A stretch of 64,000 nt of DNA from Bog-756 sp963725395 (GTDB lineage Bacteria; Actinomycetota; Acidimicrobiia; Acidimicrobiales; RAAP-2). The position numbers were made by a program, and so were the translations under genes. The DNA is taken from NCBI GenBank assembly GCA_963725395.1, contig CAVRYH010000013.1, positions 372,001-436,000 on the forward strand, read 5' to 3'. This document shows, one piece after another, positions 1 to 7,926 of this stretch (its first letter is position 1; each line of letters begins with the position of its first letter). A model generated the notes under the pieces. The model saw only the letters and a program-made list of their open reading frames with translations. It was not told where the DNA came from and did not search any database.

Positions 1-73
1 CGGTTCGCTGCTCACGCCCCTATCGTCGCTCGGCGGCGCTCAATTCCTACGCATGGATCCAGGCGGGCTCCGG

Positions 74-739
74 TCAGCCGTTGAGGATGTCGGTGATGAC
101 GTTGCGGAGCAGACCACCCATCTCCTGGTCGGTCGTCCCCTCGAAGGCGTCCCCCGCCATGAAGAGGCCGGCGAAGACGGCCCCGAAGGAACAGGCCATC
201 CTCACCCGGTCGTGGAGCGGGATGGTGGGGTCGCCCAGGAGTTGACGGAACTTGTCCTGGATGTCGTCGTGGTCGGCGTCGTGGTCCTCGCGGTGCAGTT
301 TCTCCAGCGCCGCCTGGTTGCGTTCGTGGAGGAGGAAGATCTTGCGTTGCCGCAGCATCTGGTCCAGCACCTCATCGAGCAAGGAGCCCCACAGTTCGAG
401 GGTGACGGGCTCTTCGCCCATGCGGGCCAGGGCGACCTTGCCGAATTCGTGGAGGCGCAGGTGAAGCGCCATGAGGATGTCGTCCTTGGAAGCGAAGTGG
501 TAGTAGAGCGCTGCCTTGGTGACCCCCAGCTGTTCGGCGATCTCCCGGAGGGAGGTGCGGTCGAAGCCCTTCTCGATGAAGAGGTCGAGGGCCACGTCGA
601 GGATGCGCTCCCGAGTGGACGCCGCTTCCAGGGGCGCCCCGGCCCCGTGGGCCTCCGAACCCTGAGACCCCGGCTCGGGCGTTCGCGGATCGGGGTCGAC
701 GTGGGCTGCTGCGGTTGCTTGTGTCACGGTCACCCTCAC
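74..739 (-). CDS. TetR/AcrR family transcriptional regulator
   Basis: A 221-residue TetR-type repressor. After a disordered N-terminus of about 38 residues, the helix-turn-helix is clear (TRERILDVALDLFIEKGF, then LREIAEQLGVTKAALYYHF, residues about 42-80). The C-terminal ligand domain is diverged and gives no hint of the ligand. The start is GTG at 739, with a possible -10 TACTGT (748-753) 8 nt upstream, so the mRNA may be leaderless. The gene is divergent from a DrrAB-like exporter and the 100-bp spacer holds three operator-like boxes, so it probably represses that exporter and itself. The target is inferred from position. Confidence 0.9.
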   Translation of the reverse strand: MRVTVTQATAAAHVDPDPRTPEPGSQGSEAHGAGAPLEAASTRERILDVALDLFIEKGFDRTSLREIAEQLGVTKAALYYHFASKDDILMALHLRLHEFGKVALARMGEEPVTLELWGSLLDEVLDQMLRQRKIFLLHERNQAALEKLHREDHDADHDDIQDKFRQLLGDPTIPLHDRVRMACSFGAVFAGLFMAGDAFEGTTDQEMGGLLRNVITDILNG

Positions 740-760
740 GATAGCGGACAGTAAAACCTA

Positions 761-825
761 CTTGACAACCGGTAAGTTGGCTCCTTACCATACGGCAAGT
801 AAGAGTCTACTAGTCGACCGGTAAG
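761..825 (+). promoter_or_regulatory. Exporter promoter with three TetR operator-like boxes
   Basis: A -35 TTGACA (762-767) and a -10 TACCAT (786-791) are 18 bp apart. Three 16-bp boxes ending in GGTAAG or GGCAAG lie at 761-776, 784-799 and 810-825. The middle one is a near-perfect dyad, CTTACC-ATAC-GGCAAG. GGTAAG (771-776) and CTTACC (784-789) also form an inverted repeat. The first two boxes cover the -35 and -10, and the third lies just downstream of the predicted transcript start, as expected for repression by the divergent TetR protein. Confidence 0.6.
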
Positions 826-839
826 GATGTCTTTGACCC

Positions 840-1862
840 GTGGCCAACGACCTGATGATCGAAGCGGAAGGACTGGCCAAGCGCTACGGCGACACGCGGG
901 CCCTCGACGGTGTGGACTTCTCGGTCCCGGCGGGGACGATTCTGGGATTGCTGGGGCCGAACGGCGCCGGCAAGACGACCGCGGTGCGGGTCTTGACGAC
1001 CCTGGCCCTCCCAGACGACGGTCGGGGGACCGTGGCTGGATTCGACGTGGTCGACGACCCGACCGAAGTCCGGCGCCACATCGGTGTGGCCGCCCAGGAC
1101 GCCACCCTCGACGGGCTCTTGACGGGTCGCCAGAACCTGGTTCTGGTGGGCGAGCTGAGTGACATGGGCCGCTCGGCCTCACGAGCGCGAGCCACCGAGC
1201 TCCTCGCGCAATTCGAGCTCACCGACGCAGCCGACCGCGTCCTGAAGGGCTATTCGGGGGGCATGCGTCGGAGACTCGACCTGGCCGCAGCCTTGATGAA
1301 CCGGCCGCCGGTGCTCTTCCTCGACGAACCGACCACCGGGTTGGACCCGACGAGTCGCCAACGGGTGTGGGACGCGGTCCGGGCCCTGGTCGCCGATGGC
1401 GTCACGGTCCTGCTGACGACCCAGTACCTGGAAGAGGCCGACGCCCTGGCCGACAAGATCGTGGTGGTCGACCACGGGCGGGTGATCGCCGACGGTACGC
1501 CGCTGGAGCTCAAGGCGGCGAGCCGTTCCGCGCGTCTCGAAGTCACGCTGGCCACCCCTCATCCCGACGCGGTGGCCGCCATCTCCCCTCTGGTCGAGGG
1601 CCGCGTCCTGGTCAGCGATGACGGCAAGCGGCTGAGCGCCGGCGTGGACGTCGCTCCCGGACTGGCCACCACCGTCGTGCGCGCCCTCGACCGCGCCGGC
1701 GTGCTGGTCGATGACATCGAGGTCCGCCAGCCGTCGCTGGACGATGTGTTCTTCACCCTCACCGGGGGCCACATCGAAGAGGACGGGGACGGACCGAGTC
1801 CGGGCACGCCGGCGAGGGCGGAGGAACCGGGGCGCCACGAGCTGGAGGGGGCCCGTCCATGA
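840..1862 (+). CDS. ABC exporter ATP-binding protein, DrrA-like
   Basis: A 340-residue ATPase subunit of an ABC-2 type exporter. Walker A LGPNGAGKTT, signature YSGGMRRRLDLA, and Walker B VLFLDEPTTGLD are all present. The C-terminal extension of about 100 residues after the switch region is typical of the DrrA (daunorubicin resistance) branch. It starts at GTG 840; an internal ATG at 855 is an alternative. Its stop overlaps the permease start (ATGA), so the two are translationally coupled. It probably powers efflux of a hydrophobic compound or lipid; the substrate is unknown. Expression is probably controlled by the divergent TetR protein. Confidence 0.92.
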   Translation: MANDLMIEAEGLAKRYGDTRALDGVDFSVPAGTILGLLGPNGAGKTTAVRVLTTLALPDDGRGTVAGFDVVDDPTEVRRHIGVAAQDATLDGLLTGRQNLVLVGELSDMGRSASRARATELLAQFELTDAADRVLKGYSGGMRRRLDLAAALMNRPPVLFLDEPTTGLDPTSRQRVWDAVRALVADGVTVLLTTQYLEEADALADKIVVVDHGRVIADGTPLELKAASRSARLEVTLATPHPDAVAAISPLVEGRVLVSDDGKRLSAGVDVAPGLATTVVRALDRAGVLVDDIEVRQPSLDDVFFTLTGGHIEEDGDGPSPGTPARAEEPGRHELEGARP

Positions 1863-2719
1863 CCACGGTGACTGTGACGCAACCGCAGCTCGGCGTGGCT
1901 TCACACCCGAAGCCCGCTGCCGTCGCCTGGGGCCGTGTCCAGGATGCGTGGGCCATGACCCGGCGCAACCTGGTGCACATCTCGAGGGAGCCGATGCAGC
2001 TCTCCGACGTCACCATCCAGCCCGTGCTCTTCACGGTGCTGTTCATCTACATCTTCGGTGGGGGCATCCCGATCCCCGGTGGTGGCAGCTACAAGGACTT
2101 CGTGCTCGCCGGCCTTCTCGCCCTGAACCTCGTCACCTCCACCATGGGTACCGCCGTGGGGCTGAGTACCGATCTGCACGAGGGCATGATCGACCGCTTC
2201 CGTGCGCTGCCCATGTGGCGCGCTGCCGTTCTCGTCGGCCGATCGATCGCTGATCTGATGACGGCCTGCCTGTGCGCGCTCATCGTCGCGGTGACCGGCC
2301 TGGTGGTCGGTTGGCGCCCCGAGAGCAATTTCGCCTCCGTCATCGCGGGCTTCGCGTTGGTGCTGTTCTTTGCCTACGCACTCTCCTGGATCGCCGCCTG
2401 TGTGGGGCTGAACAGCAAGAGTCCCGAGTCGGCCGCCTCGTTCGGATTCATCGTCCTGTTCCCCCTGGCCTTCGTCTCCAACGCGTTGGTGCCGACCCAG
2501 CACATGCCCGGGTGGCTCCAGGCCGTGGCGGACTGGAACCCGGTGAGCGCGGTGACGGCCGGGGCCCGGAACCTGTGGGGCAACCCCAACCCCTCGGGCA
2601 CCATTCCGGCGTGGCCGATGCAACACCCGGTGGACGCCGCGCTGATCTGGTCGGTGGTCATCCTGGCGGTGGCCGCTCCGCTGGCCTCGCACTTCTTCAA
2701 GCAGAGGACGACCGAGTAG
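1859..2719 (+). CDS. ABC-2 type permease, DrrB-like
   Basis: A 286-residue membrane subunit with about six hydrophobic segments, beginning near residue 55 (VLFTVLFIYIFGGGIPIPGG) and ending near residue 280. The loop after the first segment and the later YALSWIAACVGL region match the ABC2_membrane/DrrB family. It overlaps the ATPase gene by 4 bp (ATGA), so together they make a two-gene exporter that presumably forms a dimer of each subunit in the cytoplasmic membrane. Confidence 0.9.
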   Translation: MTTVTVTQPQLGVASHPKPAAVAWGRVQDAWAMTRRNLVHISREPMQLSDVTIQPVLFTVLFIYIFGGGIPIPGGGSYKDFVLAGLLALNLVTSTMGTAVGLSTDLHEGMIDRFRALPMWRAAVLVGRSIADLMTACLCALIVAVTGLVVGWRPESNFASVIAGFALVLFFAYALSWIAACVGLNSKSPESAASFGFIVLFPLAFVSNALVPTQHMPGWLQAVADWNPVSAVTAGARNLWGNPNPSGTIPAWPMQHPVDAALIWSVVILAVAAPLASHFFKQRTTE

Positions 2720-2807
2720 GCGGACCGGGCTCCGGGCGTCCGCGGGGTGGTGACCACCGGCGTTCGACGCGTCGTGCACTGGCCGTCTGAGGTCAGCCCG
2801 GCGGCGA

Positions 2808-3203
2808 TCAGTTGACCGCGCTCGGCCCCGACCCGCGTCGAGGGTCAGGTGAGCTGGCCCTCGAGTCCGGGTCGCCGGTCGACGCCGCCCCCTGCCCCGC
2901 CGCAGTCCGTGGGGGGTCGGAGCCGTCCCCGTCCCGGTCCTGCACCGCCGACCCCGTCCTGCCAGGAGGGAACTGTTCGTCCGGGGACCGCCGGTACGAA
3001 GCGGCCACCGAACCCCCCGCTCGGTGCTTCGACCTGAGGCGTCGCCGCACCGTCACGACCGCGGCAACGGCGAGCGCCCCGCCCACCACGGCCACGGTCG
3101 CGATCACGAGGGCGGTTACACCGGCCTCGACCACCAACGCCTCGTCCCTCTGAATGGTGCTGAGTCCGCGGTCGACCTCGTCGATGATCTCCAGGGCCCT
3201 CAC
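2808..3203 (-). CDS. Small single-pass membrane protein of unknown function
   Basis: About 131 residues. An N-terminal amphipathic stretch (VRALEIIDEVDRGLSTIQRDE) is followed by one strong membrane segment (TALVIATVAVVGGALAVAAVV), a basic stop-transfer run (RRRLRSKHR) and a long disordered Ser/Pro/Asp/Gly-rich tail. I chose GTG 3203 because it begins the ordered part and has AGGA 7 nt upstream; the frame is open back to ATG 3272. No family recognised. The topology suggests a cytosolic tail anchored near the membrane. Confidence 0.5.
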   Translation of the reverse strand: MRALEIIDEVDRGLSTIQRDEALVVEAGVTALVIATVAVVGGALAVAAVVTVRRRLRSKHRAGGSVAASYRRSPDEQFPPGRTGSAVQDRDGDGSDPPRTAAGQGAASTGDPDSRASSPDPRRGSGPSAVN

Positions 3204-3252
3204 GAGCGGATCCTGGCGGTGCTCGTGATCACCAGGGCCGGGATGACTTCCA

Positions 3253-3367
3253 CTACTCGGGCTCCGAGGCATCGTGTTCGGTGTCCTTGTGGTCGGCCTT
3301 CAGCCGCGTCGTCGGCGATAGCGTCCTCTGCGGTTGCCGGAGTGGCGAAGATGGTGTCGACAGCCAC
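3253..3367 (-). pseudogene. Possible small acidic protein gene, frameshifted
   Basis: A strong ribosome site (AGGAGG) precedes GTG 3367, opening MAVDTIFATPATAEDAIADD. About 22 codons in, the frame turns to low-complexity Arg-rich sequence, whereas the next frame reads a coherent acidic tail (KADHKDTEHDASEPE, then stop). Removing one G near 3300 joins the two into a 37-residue acidic peptide. It lies just downstream of the MftD-like gene. It does not end in the Val-Tyr of the mycofactocin precursor MftA, so it is not that peptide. Weakly supported; the site could instead serve the downstream gene. Confidence 0.25.
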
Positions 3368-3452
3368 GAATAGACCTCCTCGATCGAATGGCCGGGGTCG
3401 CGGCGCCGGTACCGCCGGCCCCCAACTATGCCCGATCGGGGATCCCGCGGGG

Positions 3453-4634
3453 TCAGCGCCCGGGCACGCCCAGGATCCGGGCGAAATCGGGTGGGATGGC
3501 CAAGTCGGCCCGGGAAAGCCCGTCCACCGACGCATGACCGAGCCCGAGGACCGCCGAGTCGAGTCCACCCCTCAGGATGTCGAGCACGTTCTCCACGCCG
3601 GCCTGGCCGTTGGCGGCGAGTCCCCACAGGTAGGCGCGACCGATCATGACCGCCCTGGCCCCGAGGGCCAGGGCCTTGGCCACGTCGCTGCCTCGTCGCA
3701 CCCCTCCGTCGAGGAGCACCTCGACCTGATCGCCGACGGCGTCCACGATGACGGGGAGGGTCCGGATCGTCGCTGGCGTGCCGTCCAGGTTGTTGCCACC
3801 GTGGTTGGACACCGAGATGGCGTCCACGCCGATGTCCGCGGCCCGCTTGGCGTCGTCCACCCGCATCACGCCTTTCAACATGAACGGTCCGTCCCACTGC
3901 CGCCTGAGCCAGGCGACGTCGTCCCAGGAAGGGGGCGGGGTCTGCATCCACCGGCCGTAGGCCTCGAAGAACGCGGGCAGGTCTTCGCCCGGCCGGCCCA
4001 GGTTGGGCACCGACAGGTCGGGGAGGGACAGCGTGCGGGCGAACTCACGCAACCACTGGGGTCGGAGGAGCACCTCGTGTCCGAACTGGGCTGCCGCCTT
4101 CAGGCCGATGCGGTCGGGGATGGCCGGGCTGCCCCAATCGCGTCCGTTGGAGAACGACCAGTCGAACGTGGCGATGAGACCCACCGCCCCGGCGGCACGG
4201 ACCCGTTCGATCCGTTGGGACATCTCGTCCTTGTCGCCGATCCAGTAGGTCTGGAAGAACGTCTGGGGATTGGCCGCCGTCACCTCCTCGATGGGCTTGC
4301 TGGCGAAGCAGCTCAGTCCCATGATGGTTCCCCGGGCCGCCGCCGCTCGGGCCACCGCCACCTCCCCGTCGGGGTGGACGGCCTGCACGCCGGTCGGGGA
4401 GATGAGCACGGGGAACGAGATCGACTGACCCATCACCGTCGTGGCCAGATCGCGCTTGGCCGACAGCCCGGCGACGTGGGGTGCCACGCCGAGCTCATCG
4501 AATGCCCGGACGTTGTCATCGACCGTGACGCCTTTTTCGGAGCCGGCCACCAACGCGGCGTAGACCGACTTGGGAAGCCGTCTCTTTGCCCGGCGCTGCG
4601 CTTCCGCCACCGTTTCGAACCACGGATTCCTCAT
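3453..4634 (-). CDS. mftD: MftD-like FMN-dependent alpha-hydroxy-acid oxidase family protein
   Basis: A 393-residue protein of the lactate/glycolate oxidase fold. It matches the mycofactocin-pathway member (LldD1/MftD of mycobacteria) closely: FETVAEAQRRAKRRLPKSVY at the start, SFPVLISPTGVQAV, GPFMLKGVMRVDDAKRA (flavin-contacting Lys), ISVSNHGGNNLDGTPA (active-site His), and LLDGGVRRGSDV. MftD oxidatively deaminates the peptide-derived precursor to give the redox-active premycofactocin. Start is ATG 4634 with GAGGAAAGG upstream. The other mycofactocin genes (mftA, B, C, E, F) are not in this window, but a mycofactocin-coupled SDR lies immediately upstream. Confidence 0.88.
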   Translation of the reverse strand: MRNPWFETVAEAQRRAKRRLPKSVYAALVAGSEKGVTVDDNVRAFDELGVAPHVAGLSAKRDLATTVMGQSISFPVLISPTGVQAVHPDGEVAVARAAAARGTIMGLSCFASKPIEEVTAANPQTFFQTYWIGDKDEMSQRIERVRAAGAVGLIATFDWSFSNGRDWGSPAIPDRIGLKAAAQFGHEVLLRPQWLREFARTLSLPDLSVPNLGRPGEDLPAFFEAYGRWMQTPPPSWDDVAWLRRQWDGPFMLKGVMRVDDAKRAADIGVDAISVSNHGGNNLDGTPATIRTLPVIVDAVGDQVEVLLDGGVRRGSDVAKALALGARAVMIGRAYLWGLAANGQAGVENVLDILRGGLDSAVLGLGHASVDGLSRADLAIPPDFARILGVPGR

Positions 4635-4800
4635 TGCTGACTGCCTTTCCTCATCGGAACGATGTCACGTCATCGACTCGATCCTGCTCTGTGCCGTTGC
4701 TCCGGGCCGTGAGCCGCCGAAGAACCCTGGACCGTGCGGAGCGACGTCACCGCGACCGTCGACACCAGTGCGCCGACTGTCGCGATTCCGGGCCCGGTCG

Positions 4801-5610
4801 TCACCGGATGCTGGCTCCGGCGTCGACGGTGAATTCGAGTCCCGTCACGTAGCGGGACTCGTCCGAGGCGAGGAACAGGACCGCCTCGCTCACGTCACCG
4901 GCCTCCACCGTGGCCACCGGGTAGGTGTTCTGGAAGAGGGGGCCGAGGTCGGGGTCGCGGCTGATCAGCGGGTCGAGGCCGCCGAGGCCGCCGAGCATCG
5001 GCGTGTTGACGCCGGTCGGGAGGACGGTGTTCACCCGGATGCGGTGCCGGGCCAGTTCGTTGGCCAGCGAGCGGGCGATCCCCACCACGCCGTGTTTGGC
5101 GGCGACGTAGGGGGACACGAAGGGAAGCCCCTTGATCCCTGCGGTCGAGCTGGTGGCGATGATCGACCCTCCGCCGTTGGTGATCAGGTGGGGGACGGCC
5201 GCAACCATCGTGTTCCACACCCCGGTCAGATTGGTGTCCAGGGTGTCCTGCCAGAGTTGGGGGGTGACCTCGTCCCAGCTCTGCACCGAACAGATCCCGG
5301 CATTGGCGCAGACGATGTCCAGACGGCCGAGGGCAGCCACACCCTCGGCGAGGGCCGCGTCCAGCGACTCGGGTCGCCTGACGTCGGCCTGGCGGGCGAT
5401 GATGCGGCGATCCAGGGCCTCGACGAGCTCGACCGTCCGCTCCAGATCACCGCGCGTCGCCATCGGGTAGACGAGCGATCCGTAGTCCTCCAGCACGTCG
5501 ACGGCGATGATGTCGGCGCCCTCCTCGGCGAGCCGCACCGCGTGGCTCCTGCCCTGTCCTCGGGCCGCACCGGTGATGAAGGCCACCTTTCCCGCTACAC
5601 GCTGGCTCAT
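4801..5610 (-). CDS. Mycofactocin-coupled SDR family oxidoreductase
   Basis: A 269-residue short-chain dehydrogenase. TGAARGQGRSHA is the nucleotide-binding glycine motif; NAG (in CANAGICS), catalytic Ser (ATSSTAG) and YVAAK supply the active site. The diagnostic feature is an insert after the second strand (ALDRRIIARQADVRRPESL preceded by YPMATRGDLERTVELVE), which in the mycofactocin-coupled SDR subfamily holds NAD(H) tightly so that mycofactocin must act as electron acceptor. It shares strand and neighbourhood with the MftD-like gene. The substrate is likely an alcohol or terpenoid, by family analogy only. A promoter with an operator-like palindrome lies about 140 bp upstream. Confidence 0.9.
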   Translation of the reverse strand: MSQRVAGKVAFITGAARGQGRSHAVRLAEEGADIIAVDVLEDYGSLVYPMATRGDLERTVELVEALDRRIIARQADVRRPESLDAALAEGVAALGRLDIVCANAGICSVQSWDEVTPQLWQDTLDTNLTGVWNTMVAAVPHLITNGGGSIIATSSTAGIKGLPFVSPYVAAKHGVVGIARSLANELARHRIRVNTVLPTGVNTPMLGGLGGLDPLISRDPDLGPLFQNTYPVATVEAGDVSEAVLFLASDESRYVTGLEFTVDAGASIR

Positions 5611-5746
5611 GGCTGGGGCTCTCGCTCACTCTCGACGTGGCGGCTCGGAGGACCTCGGGCCTCCCGCTTCGAGGCTTGCCGCCGGTCCCGTGCCCTCCGT
5701 CGGGGATACCCCGGGCTGAAGCGTGCCGTCGGAAGCCGACAAGCGC

Positions 5747-5775
5747 ATGATATTGGCACTCAGTGCCAATCGCAA
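5747..5775 (-). promoter_or_regulatory. SDR promoter with a perfect palindrome in the -35/-10 spacer
   Basis: Read leftward: -35 TTGCGA (5770-5775), exactly 17 bp, -10 TATCAT (5747-5752). The spacer is filled by a perfect inverted repeat, ATTGGCACT-C-AGTGCCAAT on the plus strand (5752-5770). A repressor bound here would exclude RNA polymerase. The predicted transcript would carry a leader of about 130 nt before the SDR start at 5610. The cognate regulator is not identified. Confidence 0.6.
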
Positions 5776-5819
5776 CAGCCCCCGGTCGAGCCGCCCGTCG
5801 GGTTCGGCCCTCGCGCGAG

Positions 5820-6380
5820 CTAGCGGTGCCGGCGGCGCCGTTCCAGGAACCGCAGGATGGTGGCGTGCTTCTTGGTGTCCAACAGCATGAGGTCGATGAT
5901 CAGCGCCCAGAGCGTGGTCCGTGCGTAGGGGCGTAGGCGCCTGCGGATCCGGCGCAACTCCCTGTAGTCGGCCCGCTCCGCCGACAGGAGCTGCCGCGTC
6001 TTGGCCAGCAGCTCGCGTTCTGTCGGGTGGCTGAGCCAGGGCGTGGACGACTCGGGCGAGATGGTGGCCATCTCCCACGCCATGGCATTGGCCAACTCGG
6101 CCAAGAGGCGGTGGTGTCGACGTTCGTCCTCCAGGATGAGCTCCACCAGATAACGGGTGGCCTCGTCCGACGAGTTGGCGGCGACCTCCTCGTATTCGGC
6201 CAGGAGGCCGCCTTCATCGTTGCCGTGGCGGACCAACAGGTCGACGAGGTCCCGTGTCTCGACACTCGCCCCGGTCATTCGCAGACCCTTCAGGGCATTG
6301 TCGAAGGTTGCCTGCATCGGACCCACCACCCTTTCGGACGCCTGGCGAAGAATGCCGCTTTCACCTGCATCTTCGTGCAC
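5820..6380 (-). CDS. Ferritin-like (four-helix, possibly diiron) protein
   Basis: A 186-residue all-helical protein. Spaced Glu/His motifs suggest a ferritin-like metal site: LAEYEEVA, LEDERRHHRLL, and LLDTKKHATIL near the C-terminus. The C-terminus ends in a basic run (ERRRRHR). Start is GTG 6380; ATG 6317 is an alternative. No closer family was recognised. It is transcribed in the same direction as the SDR and MftD-like genes but is separated from them by 209 bp including the SDR promoter. Confidence 0.6.
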   Translation of the reverse strand: MHEDAGESGILRQASERVVGPMQATFDNALKGLRMTGASVETRDLVDLLVRHGNDEGGLLAEYEEVAANSSDEATRYLVELILEDERRHHRLLAELANAMAWEMATISPESSTPWLSHPTERELLAKTRQLLSAERADYRELRRIRRRLRPYARTTLWALIIDLMLLDTKKHATILRFLERRRRHR

Positions 6381-6420
6381 ACGACCGGGGACCTGATAGG
6401 GCCGAAGGTCCCGCAGTGGG

Positions 6421-6822
6421 TCATCCGAACATGCGGCCGCTCAGCGTCCCGGCGTTGATCCGCACCCAGCGGGCAGCGGGGGAGTGGCTGGGCCAGGTGG
6501 TCATCGGGATCGCCTCCACAGCAGCGAGTTCGTCGGGATCGGTGACGCCTGACGCCAACCCCTGGACGAGCACGCTCCAGCTGTGCGGCTGCGGCGGCTC
6601 GAACGCATCGGCCTGGAAGGCGACGACCGCCTCGTTGGTGGCCGCGTCGAGCTTGGTCCCCGGCTGGGTGCGGAAGACCACCGAGTCGTCGAACAGGGTG
6701 AAGTGGACCGGCACGATCGCCGGGAGGGCATCGATGCTCACGCCGACCCGACCGACCGCCACCTGTGCCAACAGTTCGAGACATTCGGACGGCGTGAGGA
6801 TCGTGATGCGCTGGTCAGCCAC
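6421..6822 (-). CDS. Pyridoxamine 5'-phosphate oxidase family (FMN split-barrel) protein
   Basis: A 133-residue split-barrel protein (ECLELLAQVAVGRVGVSIDALPAIVPVHF, then VVFRTQPGTKL) typical of small actinobacterial PNPOx-like proteins that bind FMN, F420 or heme. It is too short and diverged to be a true PdxH. Start is GTG 6822. A 15-bp perfect dyad (CTGACG-GTG-CGTCAG, 6851-6865) lies 28 bp upstream and could be an operator. Function beyond the fold cannot be assigned. Confidence 0.8.
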   Translation of the reverse strand: MADQRITILTPSECLELLAQVAVGRVGVSIDALPAIVPVHFTLFDDSVVFRTQPGTKLDAATNEAVVAFQADAFEPPQPHSWSVLVQGLASGVTDPDELAAVEAIPMTTWPSHSPAARWVRINAGTLSGRMFG

Positions 6823-6850
6823 TCTTGCTCACCCGAACAGGGTGACCCGT

Positions 6851-6865
6851 CTGACGGTGCGTCAG
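6851..6865. promoter_or_regulatory. Palindrome upstream of the split-barrel flavoprotein gene
   Basis: CTGACG-GTG-CGTCAG is a perfect 6/3/6 inverted repeat just upstream of the GTG start at 6822. It could be an operator. A second small dyad, CCCC-AAA-GGGG (6879-6889), lies between it and the end of the alcohol dehydrogenase gene and may act as a weak terminator. Confidence 0.3.
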
Positions 6866-6906
6866 TAGGGTCGAAAGACCCCAAAGGGGACACGGCCCCC
6901 CGGCGG

Positions 6907-7926
6907 TCAGTCGGTGGAGAGGAGCACGGCGGCACCGTCGAATCGGTCGTGGGCCAGATCGCTGAGGGCCGCATTGGCCTGGTCCACCGGGTAGGGAACC
7001 GTGGTCACCTGCACCGGAATGCGGGCGGCGGCCTCGAGGAACTCCTCTCCATCCCGGCGGGTGTTGGCCGTCACGCTGCAGAGGTCGCGCTCCTCGAACA
7101 GGTGTCGCTGGTAGTTGAGGGGTGGGATGTCGCTCAGGTGGATGCCGGCGATGGCCAGGGTGCCCCCCCGCTCCAACGCCTCCAGCGCCGGAGGTACGAG
7201 CGTTCCCACGGGCGCGAACAGGATGGCGGCGTCGAGCGGCTCCGGCGGCGGGTCGGCTGCATCGCCGGCGCTGGTCACACCCAGGCGCAGTGCCAGAGCG
7301 CGGGCATCCGGGGCCCGTGTCATCACGTGGACCCGTGCCCCCTCGGCCATGGCGATCTGGGCCGCCAGGTGGGCAGAGCCGCCGAAGCCGTAGAGGCCCA
7401 GCCGGCCGCCCGGCGGCAGTCGGGATCGCCGCAGAGCCCGGTACCCGATGATCCCGGCGCAGAGGAGGGGGGCGGCCTCCTCGTCGCTGAAGCGCTCCGG
7501 GATGGCGTAGGCGAAGTGCTCGTCGACCACCGCGTAGCGGGCGTAGCCCCCGTCGATGTCCCAACCGGTGAACACCGGTGAGATGCAGAGGTTCTCTCGG
7601 CCGGCCACACAGAACCGGCAGACACCGCAGGTGTGGGCCAGCCACGGGACGCCGATCCGCTCGCCGAGCGAGAACCGGCCGCTGCCGGGGCCGAGCCGAT
7701 CGACCACGCCCACCACCTCGTGACCGGGCACCACACCTCGGTGCTTGGGGGCGAGGTCGCCCTCGGCCAGGTGGAGGTCGGTCCGGCACACGCCGCACGC
7801 CCGCACACGGAGTCGCACCTGGCCGGCTCCCGGTTCGGGGACCGGCCGCTCGACACGCCTCAGTGGGTGCTCGTCGATCGGGCCCGGCACGTCGACGGCC
7901 CATGCATCCATCAGCTCAGGTGCCAT
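6907..7926 (-). CDS. Zinc-dependent alcohol dehydrogenase family protein
   Basis: A 339-residue medium-chain dehydrogenase. Catalytic zinc ligands are Cys47 (CGVCRTDLH) and His69-Glu70 (GHEVVG). The structural zinc site is four cysteines at 100, 103, 106 and 114 (CGVCRFCVAGRENLC). The Rossmann segment is LGLYGFGGSAHLAAQIA. Overall it resembles the AdhA-like class that oxidises short alcohols or reduces aldehydes with NAD(P). Start is ATG 7926 behind GGAGG. It overlaps the upstream carbamate kinase gene by 11 bp, so the two are translationally coupled. No shared pathway is obvious. Confidence 0.9.
   Translation of the reverse strand: MAPELMDAWAVDVPGPIDEHPLRRVERPVPEPGAGQVRLRVRACGVCRTDLHLAEGDLAPKHRGVVPGHEVVGVVDRLGPGSGRFSLGERIGVPWLAHTCGVCRFCVAGRENLCISPVFTGWDIDGGYARYAVVDEHFAYAIPERFSDEEAAPLLCAGIIGYRALRRSRLPPGGRLGLYGFGGSAHLAAQIAMAEGARVHVMTRAPDARALALRLGVTSAGDAADPPPEPLDAAILFAPVGTLVPPALEALERGGTLAIAGIHLSDIPPLNYQRHLFEERDLCSVTANTRRDGEEFLEAAARIPVQVTTVPYPVDQANAALSDLAHDRFDGAAVLLSTD

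Noticed and set aside
74..739. TetR regulator as MftR
   Set aside because: It is divergent from, and has operators at, the DrrAB-like exporter rather than the mycofactocin-type genes.
3253..3367. Candidate mycofactocin precursor peptide MftA near mftD
   Set aside because: The peptide lacks the required C-terminal Val-Tyr and its conserved flank.
3024..4640. A 538-codon plus-strand frame opposite mftD
   Set aside because: The minus strand encodes a full, recognisable enzyme; this frame has shadow composition.
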